Shown here: positions 40,799-49,287 of the stretch, piece by piece | How the letters are laid out: the number at the start of each line of letters is the position of its first letter | How positions within the stretch are numbered: position 1 is the first letter of the stretch | DNA from: Clostridia bacterium | Lineage (GTDB): Bacteria > Bacillota > Clostridia > Christensenellales > UBA1242 | Direction: 5' to 3' | Assembly: GCA_900767835.1 (NCBI GenBank) | Contig: CAAGAO010000028.1 | Location: 14,907-78,906 of the forward strand | Length of the DNA: 64,000 nucleotides | Translations under genes and position numbers: made by a program | The notes under the pieces: model-generated | What the model was told of the DNA's origin: nothing | Database searches by the model: none | The model's input: only the letters and a program-made list of their open reading frames with translations

Positions 40799-42121
40799 TT
40801 ACATATCCTTTTTATCTATTTTTTTAACTATTTCGCAAAGATAATTTGCACTTTTTTGTGCGGAAAATTTATTTAAAGATTCAACCATAATACGAACTTT
40901 GCTTTCCGTTCCAGAAACTCGCACCATAATTCTAGAATTGACGCCAAGTTTGGCTTCTTCTTGATTAATTGCATTTGTTAGAATTTCGCTATTTATCACT
41001 CGCATTTTGTCCGAAACTATGCAATCTATATTGCTTTGCGGATACAAATTTACCTTAGCAAGTTTTGATAATGGCATCTTTAGATGAGCAACCATTTCCG
41101 CAAGTATAACTGCGGACAAAACACCATCTCCAGTTGTTGCATAATCTTTTAAAATAATATGCCCAGATTTTTCTCCACCTAAGTTCAAACCATCTTTATT
41201 CATTTTCTCTAAAACATACTTGTCTCCGATATCAGTTCTCTCCAAATTTATGCCTAGAGAGAGCAAATCTTTTTGAATCCCCATATTAGTATGCCTAGTT
41301 CCAACAACTATATTTTTTGCCAGTTTGTTTTCGCTTTTTAAATATTTAGCAAGCATATAAATAATGATGTCGCCATCTAAAATGTTACCGCTTTCGTCAC
41401 AAGCAATAATTCTATCAGAGTCACCATCAAAAGCAAAACCAAAATCTGCTTTACTACATTTTACTGTTTGACATAATTTTTCTGGGAATAAAGACCCGCA
41501 ATTTTTGTTTATATTTTTTCCATCATTTTTACAAGAAAGTTTAATAACTTTAGCACCTAACTTTTTAAACACTTTTGGAGCGATATTAAAACTAGCACCA
41601 TTGCTTGCATCTAAAACAACTTTAAAGCCTTTTAAACAACTTTGGCAACAATTTATTAAATAATTTTCATATAGTTTAATTAATTTATGATTTTGCAAAT
41701 ATGTGCCAATTTGATTTTGACATACAGTAAAACTATGTACAAACTTTCGCTCTAACGCGTTTTCTCTTTCATCTCCTAACTTAAACCCGTTTTTATCAAA
41801 AATCTTAATTCCGTTATATTCTGCTGGATTATGTGATGCACTTATAACAACACCATAATCAAAACCAAGAGTTTTTGTTAAATAAGCAATACCAGCCGTA
41901 GGGCATACACCAACATCAACAATATTTGCACCACCACTTAATGCTCCACCAGAAAAGGCGAGTGTTAAAAAATCTCTACTTGTTCGTGTGTCACCACCAA
42001 TTAAAATTTTAGGTTTGTTGCAAGTAGTTGCAAGTGCATTACCACATTTGTATGCTAAATCAAAGGTTAGTTCATCAATAACTTTTCCCCTTATACCATC
42101 AGTACCAAAAAAAACACCCAT
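40799..42121 (-). CDS. glmM: Phosphoglucosamine mutase
   Basis: GlmM converts glucosamine 6-phosphate to glucosamine 1-phosphate on the way to UDP-GlcNAc. The 440-residue protein has GTDGIRGK at residues 6-13, the phospho-serine loop VVISASHNPAEYNG near residue 97, the Mg loop FAFDGDSDRI and the sugar-binding GGEKSGHI. The C-terminal RVSGTESKVRIM phosphate loop is intact. The start directly abuts the upstream stop (TAAATG) behind AAAGGAG, so it is coupled to the glmU-like gene. Confidence 0.96.
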   Translation of the reverse strand: MGVFFGTDGIRGKVIDELTFDLAYKCGNALATTCNKPKILIGGDTRTSRDFLTLAFSGGALSGGANIVDVGVCPTAGIAYLTKTLGFDYGVVISASHNPAEYNGIKIFDKNGFKLGDERENALERKFVHSFTVCQNQIGTYLQNHKLIKLYENYLINCCQSCLKGFKVVLDASNGASFNIAPKVFKKLGAKVIKLSCKNDGKNINKNCGSLFPEKLCQTVKCSKADFGFAFDGDSDRIIACDESGNILDGDIIIYMLAKYLKSENKLAKNIVVGTRHTNMGIQKDLLSLGINLERTDIGDKYVLEKMNKDGLNLGGEKSGHIILKDYATTGDGVLSAVILAEMVAHLKMPLSKLAKVNLYPQSNIDCIVSDKMRVINSEILTNAINQEEAKLGVNSRIMVRVSGTESKVRIMVESLNKFSAQKSANYLCEIVKKIDKKDM

Positions 42122-42748
42122 TTAGTTCTCCTTTAAATATTTTTTTGCAAGTTTTGGCTTAATTGTTTCTCGCTCTCTTGCTACAACAAAATCATAATCA
42201 TTTGTATTAACGGTCAGGGTAGACCCAGCACAAATATAGGTGCCTTTTTTAATATGTAAAGGAGCAATTAAATTAACATTGCTACCAATAAAACAATTAT
42301 CTTCAACAATGGTTTTGTTTTTGATTTTTCCATTATAGTTTACAAAAATAACCCCGCAACCAATGTTGCAATTTTTACCAATATCACTATCTCCAATGTA
42401 TGTTAAATGACTCGCTTTCGTTCCGCCACCAACGTGTGAATTTTTTACTTCGCAAAAATTACCAATTTTGCAATCGTCATCAATAATACTATTTGGTCTT
42501 AAATGACAAAATGGTCCAATTTTAACATTTTTACCAACTTTGCTTTGTTTTAAATAACTATATTCAATAATAGAATTATCGCCAATAGTGCAGTCGCAAA
42601 TATAGTTGTTGGGCATTAAAACAACATTATCTCCAAGGTGTGTGTTACCTTGAACAATGTTTCCAGGATAAATTTTGACATTTTTGCCAAAAGTGACACT
42701 CTTGTCAATTTTACAACTTATAAATTCGGGCGTGTTAGAATTATTCAT
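42122..42748 (-). CDS. GlmU-type acetyltransferase domain only
   Basis: A 208-residue left-handed beta-helix protein that matches the C-terminal half of GlmU. GPFCHLRPNSII, IGNFCEVKNSHVGGGTKAS and HLTYIGDSDIG (with the catalytic His) are all characteristic, and hexapeptide repeats (about 20-170) build the helix. The N-terminal uridylyltransferase half of GlmU (about 230 residues) is wholly absent. It could acetylate glucosamine 1-phosphate, leaving UTP transfer to another protein. The ATG at 42748 follows GGAGAG; a TTG five codons earlier is not used. First gene of glmU'-glmM-(glmS). Confidence 0.85.
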   Translation of the reverse strand: MNNSNTPEFISCKIDKSVTFGKNVKIYPGNIVQGNTHLGDNVVLMPNNYICDCTIGDNSIIEYSYLKQSKVGKNVKIGPFCHLRPNSIIDDDCKIGNFCEVKNSHVGGGTKASHLTYIGDSDIGKNCNIGCGVIFVNYNGKIKNKTIVEDNCFIGSNVNLIAPLHIKKGTYICAGSTLTVNTNDYDFVVARERETIKPKLAKKYLKEN

Positions 42749-42947
42749 AATCTCTCCAAACAAATATATGATAAAAATCGCATTTTGTGTGAAAATTCAA
42801 ATGATTTTAATAGTGATAAATAAGAGTATTGATTAGCAAAATACATAAAAATCTCACTCTATTACTTAAAATTAAGAGTGAGATTTTTTGATTCAATCAA
42901 TAAATAAACAATTCATAAAAGCAATAAATCGGCAAGCAAATAATCAG

Positions 42948-43856
42948 TTAAATAAAGAAACCAATCAAGTTTAATATTTCGCCTAAAATTACACCTAAAA
43001 TATATACTAAAAATAATATTCCAAGATTTTTAAGCCATTGTTTTTTATTATGTTTAAAGAGCATAAGTAATCCAAGTCCAGCACCAGTTGAAAGGCCAGC
43101 AAGTAAAGCACCAAAAGTTATACCATTTGCCATATATAGTTCAACAAGTAATACAGATGATACACAGTTTGGAATTAAACCAATAAGAGAAGTAAGAAAT
43201 GTTTGAATATATTTGTTTATTCCACTTAAAGAGGTTATGTCGAATTTAGCAAAAGTGATTATCGCACCGAGAATAATATTTACTATTAAAATGAATAGTG
43301 CAATTTTAAAAGTATGTTTAAGTGCGTCAAGAAAGATATTATCAGCACAGCAATGGTCAGTGTGTTCGTGGTCGTGTTCTTCGTGACCGCATTCGCACGC
43401 TTCGTGTTCGTGGTTCTCGGCCAAAACTTCCATATGGTTTTCACGCTTTTTATGGAGAATTTTTGCTAAAAGGTCAATAGCATATCCGCAAATAATTGCA
43501 TACACAAGTTTTATCAAAATCATATTAAGCATAGGCAAAATGTATGTATAATCGGAAAACATAATAGGTATTGCTTCGTCGCTTGTGGCAATAAATACAG
43601 CAATTAAAGTGCCAAGAGTTATGTTTTTCTTGTTATATAAATCTGCCATTGCAACCGAAAATCCGCATTGTGGAATAGACCCTGCAAGTCCACCCACAAT
43701 AGGACCAAACTTTTTTGCACCTTTAAAAAAGTTGGTGTATCTATGAGAATTATGCTCAAAGTAACTAACTAAAAGATACACTAAATACAAAATTGGAATT
43801 GCTTTTAGTGTATCTATAGTCGCTTCTTCAAGCACCATTAAAATGGCTTTTAGCAT
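42948..43856 (-). CDS. Putative manganese (metal) efflux permease
   Basis: A 302-residue polytopic membrane protein with about 8-10 helices in two related halves, marked by GSIPQCGFSVAMADLY (about 59-74) and GLIPNCVSSVLLVELY. Between them is a cytoplasmic loop at residues 141-170 packed with His, Cys and acid residues (HEHEACECGHEEHDHEHTDH), a clear metal-binding sensor. This layout matches the family annotated as putative manganese transporters in Clostridia. It is translationally coupled to the solenoid protein (TAATG overlap). Mn as substrate is inferred from the family; Zn, Ni or Co would also fit the loop. Confidence 0.75.
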   Translation of the reverse strand: MLKAILMVLEEATIDTLKAIPILYLVYLLVSYFEHNSHRYTNFFKGAKKFGPIVGGLAGSIPQCGFSVAMADLYNKKNITLGTLIAVFIATSDEAIPIMFSDYTYILPMLNMILIKLVYAIICGYAIDLLAKILHKKRENHMEVLAENHEHEACECGHEEHDHEHTDHCCADNIFLDALKHTFKIALFILIVNIILGAIITFAKFDITSLSGINKYIQTFLTSLIGLIPNCVSSVLLVELYMANGITFGALLAGLSTGAGLGLLMLFKHNKKQWLKNLGILFLVYILGVILGEILNLIGFFI

Positions 43857-44719
43857 TATTTGTTATCCTCCAAATCGAGTAAAGAGGTTTGCTCGGCTAT
43901 GACTATCTTTTTAGATTGCTCTTCGTTGGTTTCTTTTTCTTCTTTTAATGAGATATTTACATCTTTAATGCCATATTTTTTGGAAGACTTAGGCTTATTG
44001 TCTTTTTTATAAGAGTAAACAATAATAACTCCTTCCTGTTTGCTGACAATTTTACCGCCCATTTGTTGACAAACTATTGAATTGCCAACAATAAGGTTAA
44101 TCACGCCATCTTCTAAAGTTCCTATTTCAACATCATCACATACTTCGTTAATTTGACAAGAATTAATTGTTCCAATAGTTGATTTATTTAATAAATAATT
44201 AATTTTACCATTTTGCAAAGTCGCGATTTGAGCATTATCCATAAGCCCTTCAATGTAACCATTGTTAACTGTTCCAATTTTGCTTTTTCCGCGAACAAAC
44301 AAAATTTTACCATTGTTCATTGTGTCAATATGACAATTTCCATCTAAAAACTTAATGCTCCCATTGTTAAAAGTTTTAATACTAACTTTGCCTTTGACAT
44401 AGTCTATAGCGCAAGAATTTATGGTTGTAATTTGAACTTTGTCTTTTACTACAGCAATATATGTGTCTTTAATAATGCCGATTTTTGCTTTACCACCAAC
44501 TTCTTTTATTTTACCACCATTTAGTATTTGTATTTTTGCTTTGCCTTTAACTGAATCATAGTTGGAATTATGGCTTTCCAAAACAACAGCAGTACTATCA
44601 AGCTTAACTCTGTTGCAATTAATTAAAATATGAGCGCCTTCTAAAAGAGTTAAACCTTGTTCATTCTCGTGAACAACAGGTTCAATAATTTTTTCTTTAA
44701 ACAAATTAAAAAATGCCAT
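43856..44719 (-). CDS. 17-residue-repeat beta-solenoid protein
   Basis: A 287-residue protein built from about ten 17-residue repeats (about residues 55-215), such as DYVKGKVSIKTFNNGSI, KFLDGNCHIDTMNNGKI and EGLMDNAQIATLQNGKI. Regular I/V/I spacing with N-G turns predicts a narrow beta-helix, reminiscent of bactofilins but not clearly one of them. A Lys/Glu-rich disordered tail follows (215-287). It has no signal peptide or membrane span, so it is cytoplasmic. The ATG at 44719 follows AAAGGTGG; a GTG four codons earlier is rejected. The stop overlaps the permease start by one base, implying a shared job. Confidence 0.72.
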   Translation of the reverse strand: MAFFNLFKEKIIEPVVHENEQGLTLLEGAHILINCNRVKLDSTAVVLESHNSNYDSVKGKAKIQILNGGKIKEVGGKAKIGIIKDTYIAVVKDKVQITTINSCAIDYVKGKVSIKTFNNGSIKFLDGNCHIDTMNNGKILFVRGKSKIGTVNNGYIEGLMDNAQIATLQNGKINYLLNKSTIGTINSCQINEVCDDVEIGTLEDGVINLIVGNSIVCQQMGGKIVSKQEGVIIVYSYKKDNKPKSSKKYGIKDVNISLKEEKETNEEQSKKIVIAEQTSLLDLEDNK

Positions 44720-44863
44720 ATTTATAACCACCTTTAAAATTTTCTTTAAGAGTATATCATACTAAATAAAAATATCAAACTATTTTTTTAAAATGGTAAA
44801 GAGTTGGTGCATATTTGTACAAAAAATGTATATGTTGAATACTCTAGTTAATTATGAAATAGA

Positions 44864-44900
44864 ACAAGACACAATATGTAAAAACAAAATTGTGTCTTGT
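44864..44900. terminator. Hairpin between minus-strand genes
   Basis: ACAAGACACAAT pairs perfectly with ATTGTGTCTTGT around a 13-base loop. No clean T tract follows on either side, so it may be a processing or stability hairpin for the 44933 gene rather than a strong terminator. Confidence 0.5.
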
Positions 44901-44932
44901 ATATATATATTATGTAATTTCAAAATTTATCA

Positions 44933-45544
44933 TTATGATTTTTTATTTACATTAAAATTAAGTTCAGGTAAAGAGACATTTGCTTCTTTTGTTGCATCTT
45001 CTAGTAAAACATAGTATGTAAATGTGTAAGTTTGACCAGCAACAATCGAACTATTTGTTGTATCAGCATTTATAACAAGTTTAACATTATCGTCACTTGC
45101 AGTATCGGCAAATGCTGTGTTGTTATAAGTAACTGTTACGCCAGCATTACTTACTGTAGAGAATGTAATTTTAACCATATAGGCAAAAGCATTGTTCATA
45201 TTAAAGTTAATGCTTGAACTTACTGTGCTTGCTTTGTCGTCTTGCGTGTATACTCCGTCAGCCCCAGTGTAAGATTTTAGTGTGCCATTAGTAACTCCGT
45301 CCGTTACTTCTGTCCAAGAGTCGTCACCAAGTGCGTCTAAGCCGTCTGTGCCTATGATTTTAGATGTGCCAGTGCCAATTTTGTATAATTTTGCATTAAT
45401 GTCTACAAGAACATCAGCAAATGTGTATGTAACTGTGTTTGACACATTAAATGAAACAACACCTGTTGCGTAAACTCCAAACACCAAAAGTGAAACCGCT
45501 AAAACAAGAGCGGAAATTGTACCAAATAATTTTCTTTTTTTCAT
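44933..45544 (-). CDS. Secreted beta-rich protein, TasA/camelysin-like layout
   Basis: A 203-residue exported protein. Residues 1-27 are a signal peptide (MKKRKLFGTISALVLAVSLL then VFGVYATG). The mature part is beta-rich, Thr/Ala/Asp-rich and poor in Lys (VSFNVSNTVTYTFADVLVD, FAYMVKITFSTVSNAGVTV). This short signal followed directly by a beta-sandwich resembles TasA/camelysin-type matrix proteins, but key residues of that family were not identified. It shares the KKRK-x-GVY-x-NVS N-terminal style with the proteins at 7171 and 63851. AAAGGAG lies before the ATG. Confidence 0.65.
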   Translation of the reverse strand: MKKRKLFGTISALVLAVSLLVFGVYATGVVSFNVSNTVTYTFADVLVDINAKLYKIGTGTSKIIGTDGLDALGDDSWTEVTDGVTNGTLKSYTGADGVYTQDDKASTVSSSINFNMNNAFAYMVKITFSTVSNAGVTVTYNNTAFADTASDDNVKLVINADTTNSSIVAGQTYTFTYYVLLEDATKEANVSLPELNFNVNKKS

Positions 45545-45739
45545 AAATAACTCCTTTTAAATTTTATTGGTTTATGTAATTAATTTGTCTATAAATTTAA
45601 AAAATATGTAAAAATTTGTAAGATATTTGACATTTAGGTCAATTTTTTGCTAAATAAAGTTGTTATATAAGTAAATATCTAGTTTACAATTTTAAAAAAA
45701 TATGTTAAACTTACGCTGTAAAATTAGGAGAATGTTAAA

Positions 45740-45910
45740 ATGGTAGATAAAAATAAATGTATTGGTTGTGGAACTTGTGTTCAACTTTGCCCAGTGGGAG
45801 CAATTTCATTTGATAAAGACGGCAAAGCGGTTATTGATACAAACATTTGTATTAAATGTGGAACATGTGAGGCATCTTGCCCAGTTCAAGCCATAAAAAT
45901 TAATTATTAA
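45740..45910 (+). CDS. 2[4Fe-4S] ferredoxin
   Basis: A 56-residue bacterial-type ferredoxin with two CxxCxxCxxxCP cluster motifs: CIGCGTCVQLCP (residues 7-18) and CIKCGTCEASCP (37-48). It would carry electrons at low potential in anaerobic metabolism. TAGGAG (45725-45730) lies 9 bases before the ATG. The Ppx/GppA-like gene follows after 25 bases, so they may share a transcript. Confidence 0.95.
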   Translation: MVDKNKCIGCGTCVQLCPVGAISFDKDGKAVIDTNICIKCGTCEASCPVQAIKINY

Positions 45911-45935
45911 GAAGATAGGAAATAGGAAGTAAAAA

Positions 45936-47450
45936 ATGGAAAAAATTGCTATAATCAAACTAAGTGCTGACAATATAAAATTATCATTAATTGATGTTGC
46001 ACCTAATGGGTACTACAATCTTTTTGATGAAGTAGATGAAAATGTTAAACTCGGTATGTCGGTTGAACAAACTGGCTTAATCAAACCAACAATCATTACC
46101 GAAGCTCTTAACATTTTAAAATTGTATAGAAAAATTTGTGATGCAAATAATGTAAGTAAAATTTATGCAGTTGCAGAAAGTTTCATAAAAATTGCAAAAA
46201 ATCAAAAAAGTTTCTTAGACGAAATTTACAATAATACAGGTTTTAGTTTCTATATCTATTCATTAGACGAAGAAGTAAAACTTGTGTATAAGGGAATTTC
46301 TAATCTAATAGATATATCAAAAGCAATAAGTATATATATCTCTCCAAATCAAACACACATTATGCAGTTCAATAGACGAAATATTTTGAATGTTCAAACT
46401 ATTGAATATGGATATTTAAATCTTGCTGAAAAATATGTTGATGTTTTAGACCCACAAGAAAAATGCGAAAAAATGGTTAAAGAGATTGAATACTTAATTA
46501 AAAGTAATGACTTTATTAATAATCTTGAACCAGAAACAACCTTTATTGGTGCTGGTAGTGTATTTGAAAGTTTAGGTAAATTATCAAGAAAGGTAAGCAA
46601 ATATCCTTTAGATTTGGAAAATAATTATGTCGTAACTAAAGAATCTTTAGATTCAGTTTATGATATTGTTAAAACTTTAGACTTAGACAAAACCAAAAAA
46701 CTTAAAGGTATTTCAGAAGAAAGGGCAGATGCTCTTGCTAGTGGCTTATCAATAATTATGGCAATTTCAAATTATTGCAAAATGTCATCATTAAATGTTT
46801 GTGCTGGTGCTTTTGATGAGGGGGTAACTATACAAGCAATGCCTCAAGAAATACAAGACCATGCTGTTCCAACCGATATGTTAACCAACAGTCTTGAAAC
46901 TATTAGAACATTCTATGATAGAGAACTCTCTAATACTGCAAATGTATACAATTTGGCAATTTTGCTTTTTAAACAACTTAAAGTTATTCACAAACTTTCA
47001 AGAATATATATAAAGCCATTAAGAATTGCATCATCAATGTATAACTGCGGAACAAGAATTGGTTTTGATAATTATGCTTCAAAGAGTTTTGAAATTATCT
47101 TAAACTCAAATGTTAGAGGTGTTTCTCAAAAAGATATTTTAATTGCTGCTTTTGCTTGCAAATGTCAAAACATAGATAATTTCGTTTTGGCTGATGTTAT
47201 GAAATATTCAAACATATTAACCGAAGAGGACATTGATGCAATTAGAAAACTTGGTGTAATTATTCAACTTGCTTGTGCAATGGATAAATCAAGAATGGGC
47301 AATATTACTGATGTAACTTGCGATATTTTAGGCGATTCAATTATTATGAAAACCATAACCAAAGGTGATGCAAGTTTTGATATTATGCAAGCGCAAAAAG
47401 TTGTTCCAGACTTTAAAAAAGTATTCAAAAAAGTATTACAAGTTATTTAA
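45936..47450 (+). CDS. Ppx/GppA-like protein with degenerate active site
   Basis: A 504-residue protein with the architecture of exopolyphosphatase/pppGpp phosphatase: an ASKHA domain (1-300) and a C-terminal HD-like helical domain (about 310-504). ISEERADALASGLSIIMAI is the conserved R-x-D-x-x-x-x-G stretch. But the phosphate loop that should read DxGSNS is KLSADNIKLSL, and the second loop (DIGGGS) is ISPNQTHIMQF. The catalytic Glu-containing GEEE segment is SLDEEVKLV. The active site looks largely lost, so it may bind ligand or regulate rather than hydrolyse. The ribosome site is AGGAAG. Confidence 0.7.
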   Translation: MEKIAIIKLSADNIKLSLIDVAPNGYYNLFDEVDENVKLGMSVEQTGLIKPTIITEALNILKLYRKICDANNVSKIYAVAESFIKIAKNQKSFLDEIYNNTGFSFYIYSLDEEVKLVYKGISNLIDISKAISIYISPNQTHIMQFNRRNILNVQTIEYGYLNLAEKYVDVLDPQEKCEKMVKEIEYLIKSNDFINNLEPETTFIGAGSVFESLGKLSRKVSKYPLDLENNYVVTKESLDSVYDIVKTLDLDKTKKLKGISEERADALASGLSIIMAISNYCKMSSLNVCAGAFDEGVTIQAMPQEIQDHAVPTDMLTNSLETIRTFYDRELSNTANVYNLAILLFKQLKVIHKLSRIYIKPLRIASSMYNCGTRIGFDNYASKSFEIILNSNVRGVSQKDILIAAFACKCQNIDNFVLADVMKYSNILTEEDIDAIRKLGVIIQLACAMDKSRMGNITDVTCDILGDSIIMKTITKGDASFDIMQAQKVVPDFKKVFKKVLQVI

Positions 47451-47473
47451 TATCTTTATAAAAATAATGTTTT

Positions 47474-47510
47474 AACTCACATTAGATAAAATCTAGTGTG
47501 AGTTTTTTAA
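47474..47510 (+). terminator. Terminator after the Ppx/GppA-like gene
   Basis: AACTCACATTAGAT pairs with ATCTAGTGTGAGTT around AAA, then T6. Confidence 0.9.
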
Positions 47511-47656
47511 CCTTTTAAGTCAAAGTCAAATACAATGATTTGGAAGGGGATAACTTATTATCTTTAAATATGAAAAAAACACCTAAATTTGTTGGGGGAA
47601 AAGGAAATATTTAAGTTTGGTATTAAAAGTTATACCTTTCTAAGGCGGAGGATAAA

Positions 47657-48418
47657 ATGGAGTATTTGTCTTTTAAAAATGTAAACTTTAACTATTTTAC
47701 AAAAGAGGGCGAATTTGAGGCACTTAAGAATTTGAGTTTTAATATAAAAAAGGGCGAGTTTGTTTCAATTGTTGGACCAAGTGGTTGTGGCAAAACCACT
47801 ATTCTTTCGTTAATTGCAGGTCTATTAGAGCCAACAAGCGGAGAAATTTTGCTAGATGGCGAAAAAGTGAAAGATGCTAACATAGGCTATATGTTCCAAC
47901 GGGACCATTTATTCGAGTGGCGAAGTATTTACAAAAATATACTTTTAGGACTTGAAATTAAAAATAAGAAAAAAAATAGTGGAGATGATGAATATATTGA
48001 TTCACTATTAAAAAAGTATGGTTTGTTTGATTTTAAAAACAAGCATCCAAGTGAACTTTCTGGCGGTATGAGACAGAGGGTGGCATTAATAAGAACCCTT
48101 GCAGTCAAGCCTAAATTATTACTTTTAGATGAACCATTTTCAGCATTAGATTTTCAAACCAGACTAGATGTTTGTGATGATGTAAAAAACATAATAAAAG
48201 AAGAAAAACAAACCGCAATTTTAGTCACGCACGACATAAGCGAGGCAATATCAATGTCTGATAGAGTGTTCATTTTAACCAAAAGACCGGCAACTTTGCA
48301 TAAAGTTGAAATAATGAATTTTGCCAAAGACCTAACGCCACTAAAACGTAGAGATGATAAAAATTTTGCAAGTTATTTTAATAATATTTGGGGGGAGTTA
48401 TCAAATGAAAAAAAATAA
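47657..48418 (+). CDS. ABC importer ATP-binding protein, nitrate/sulfonate type
   Basis: A 253-residue ABC ATPase. Walker A GPSGCGKTTILSLI (about residues 39-52), Q-loop YMFQRDHLFEWRS, signature LSGGMRQRVALIR and Walker B LLLLDEPFSALD are all intact. The sequence is closest in style to the SsuB/TauB/ThiZ group that energises importers of sulfonates, nitrate or thiamine precursors. The ribosome site is GGAGGA. It overlaps the permease gene by 14 bases. The substrate is not known, because no binding-protein gene is present nearby. Confidence 0.88.
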   Translation: MEYLSFKNVNFNYFTKEGEFEALKNLSFNIKKGEFVSIVGPSGCGKTTILSLIAGLLEPTSGEILLDGEKVKDANIGYMFQRDHLFEWRSIYKNILLGLEIKNKKKNSGDDEYIDSLLKKYGLFDFKNKHPSELSGGMRQRVALIRTLAVKPKLLLLDEPFSALDFQTRLDVCDDVKNIIKEEKQTAILVTHDISEAISMSDRVFILTKRPATLHKVEIMNFAKDLTPLKRRDDKNFASYFNNIWGELSNEKK

Positions 48419-49217
48419 AAATATCACATCTTCATCAAAATATTTAAAGTACTTAAAAAGTCTTAAAGTTGATATATTAACAACAAAAATATATCAAATC
48501 TTATTGCTTGTGTTGTTTTTAGGGCTATGGGAACTTTTGGTTGCGACAAATGTTTTAGATGCTTTTTTCTTTTCAAGCCCTAGTCGCATTTTCTCAACAC
48601 TTATAGAACTCTTTGCTTCTGGAAATTTAATTTATCATATGTGGGTGACATTAAGTGAAACATTTATAGGCTTTATCATAGCCACCGCACTAGGAACTCT
48701 AATAGCCATAGCACTATGGTGGAGTGATAAACTTCGCAAAGTGTTAGACCCATACATTGTAGTTTTAAACAGCCTACCTAAAATTGCACTCGGACCATTA
48801 ATAATAATTTGGGTTGGTGCAGGAACAAATGCCATAGTAACAATGTGTGTGCTAATTTGTATTGTAATAACAATTTTGTCTATGCTTTCTGCATTCTTGA
48901 ATTGTGATAAAGACAAAATTCTTTTAATGAAATCGTTTGGTGCAAACAAATTTCAAATTTTAACAAAATTAATTTTGCCTAATGCATTTGTTGATTTTAT
49001 TTCTGTGCTAAAAATAAATGTAGGTATGGCTTGGGTTGGAACAATAATGGGAGAGTATTTGGTCAGCAAGGCAGGACTTGGTTATTTAATAGTCTACGGT
49101 AGTCAAATTTTCAAACTAGATATTGTTTTAACAAGCACAGTTGTGCTTTGCATATTGGCGGGCGGAATGTATGCTTTGGTTGGACTTTTAGAGAGAAAAG
49201 TTAAACGAGAAAGATAA
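48405..49217 (+). CDS. ABC importer permease, nitrate/sulfonate type
   Basis: A 270-residue inner-membrane permease with about six helices and the EAA-type cytoplasmic loop (LMKSFGANKFQILTKLILPNAFVDF) at about residues 170-195. FSSPSRIFSTLIELFASGNL near residue 50 is typical of SsuC/TauC-like permeases. The start at 48405 follows GGGGGAG and lies inside the ATPase gene; an ATG 17 codons earlier is in frame but lacks a site. It pairs with the preceding ATPase. The missing substrate-binding protein must be elsewhere. Confidence 0.85.
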   Translation: MKKNKNITSSSKYLKYLKSLKVDILTTKIYQILLLVLFLGLWELLVATNVLDAFFFSSPSRIFSTLIELFASGNLIYHMWVTLSETFIGFIIATALGTLIAIALWWSDKLRKVLDPYIVVLNSLPKIALGPLIIIWVGAGTNAIVTMCVLICIVITILSMLSAFLNCDKDKILLMKSFGANKFQILTKLILPNAFVDFISVLKINVGMAWVGTIMGEYLVSKAGLGYLIVYGSQIFKLDIVLTSTVVLCILAGGMYALVGLLERKVKRER

Positions 49218-49287
49218 AAGTTTCGTTTCATAGTATGCCAATATTTAGTAAAATAACAAATAAAAACATAATATTTGTTATAAGATA

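Noticed and set aside
47511..47656. TPP or other riboswitch before the ABC importer
   Set aside because: The CUGAGA and ACCUGA-type core of the TPP riboswitch is absent; only a short GGTAT/ATACC hairpin is seen.
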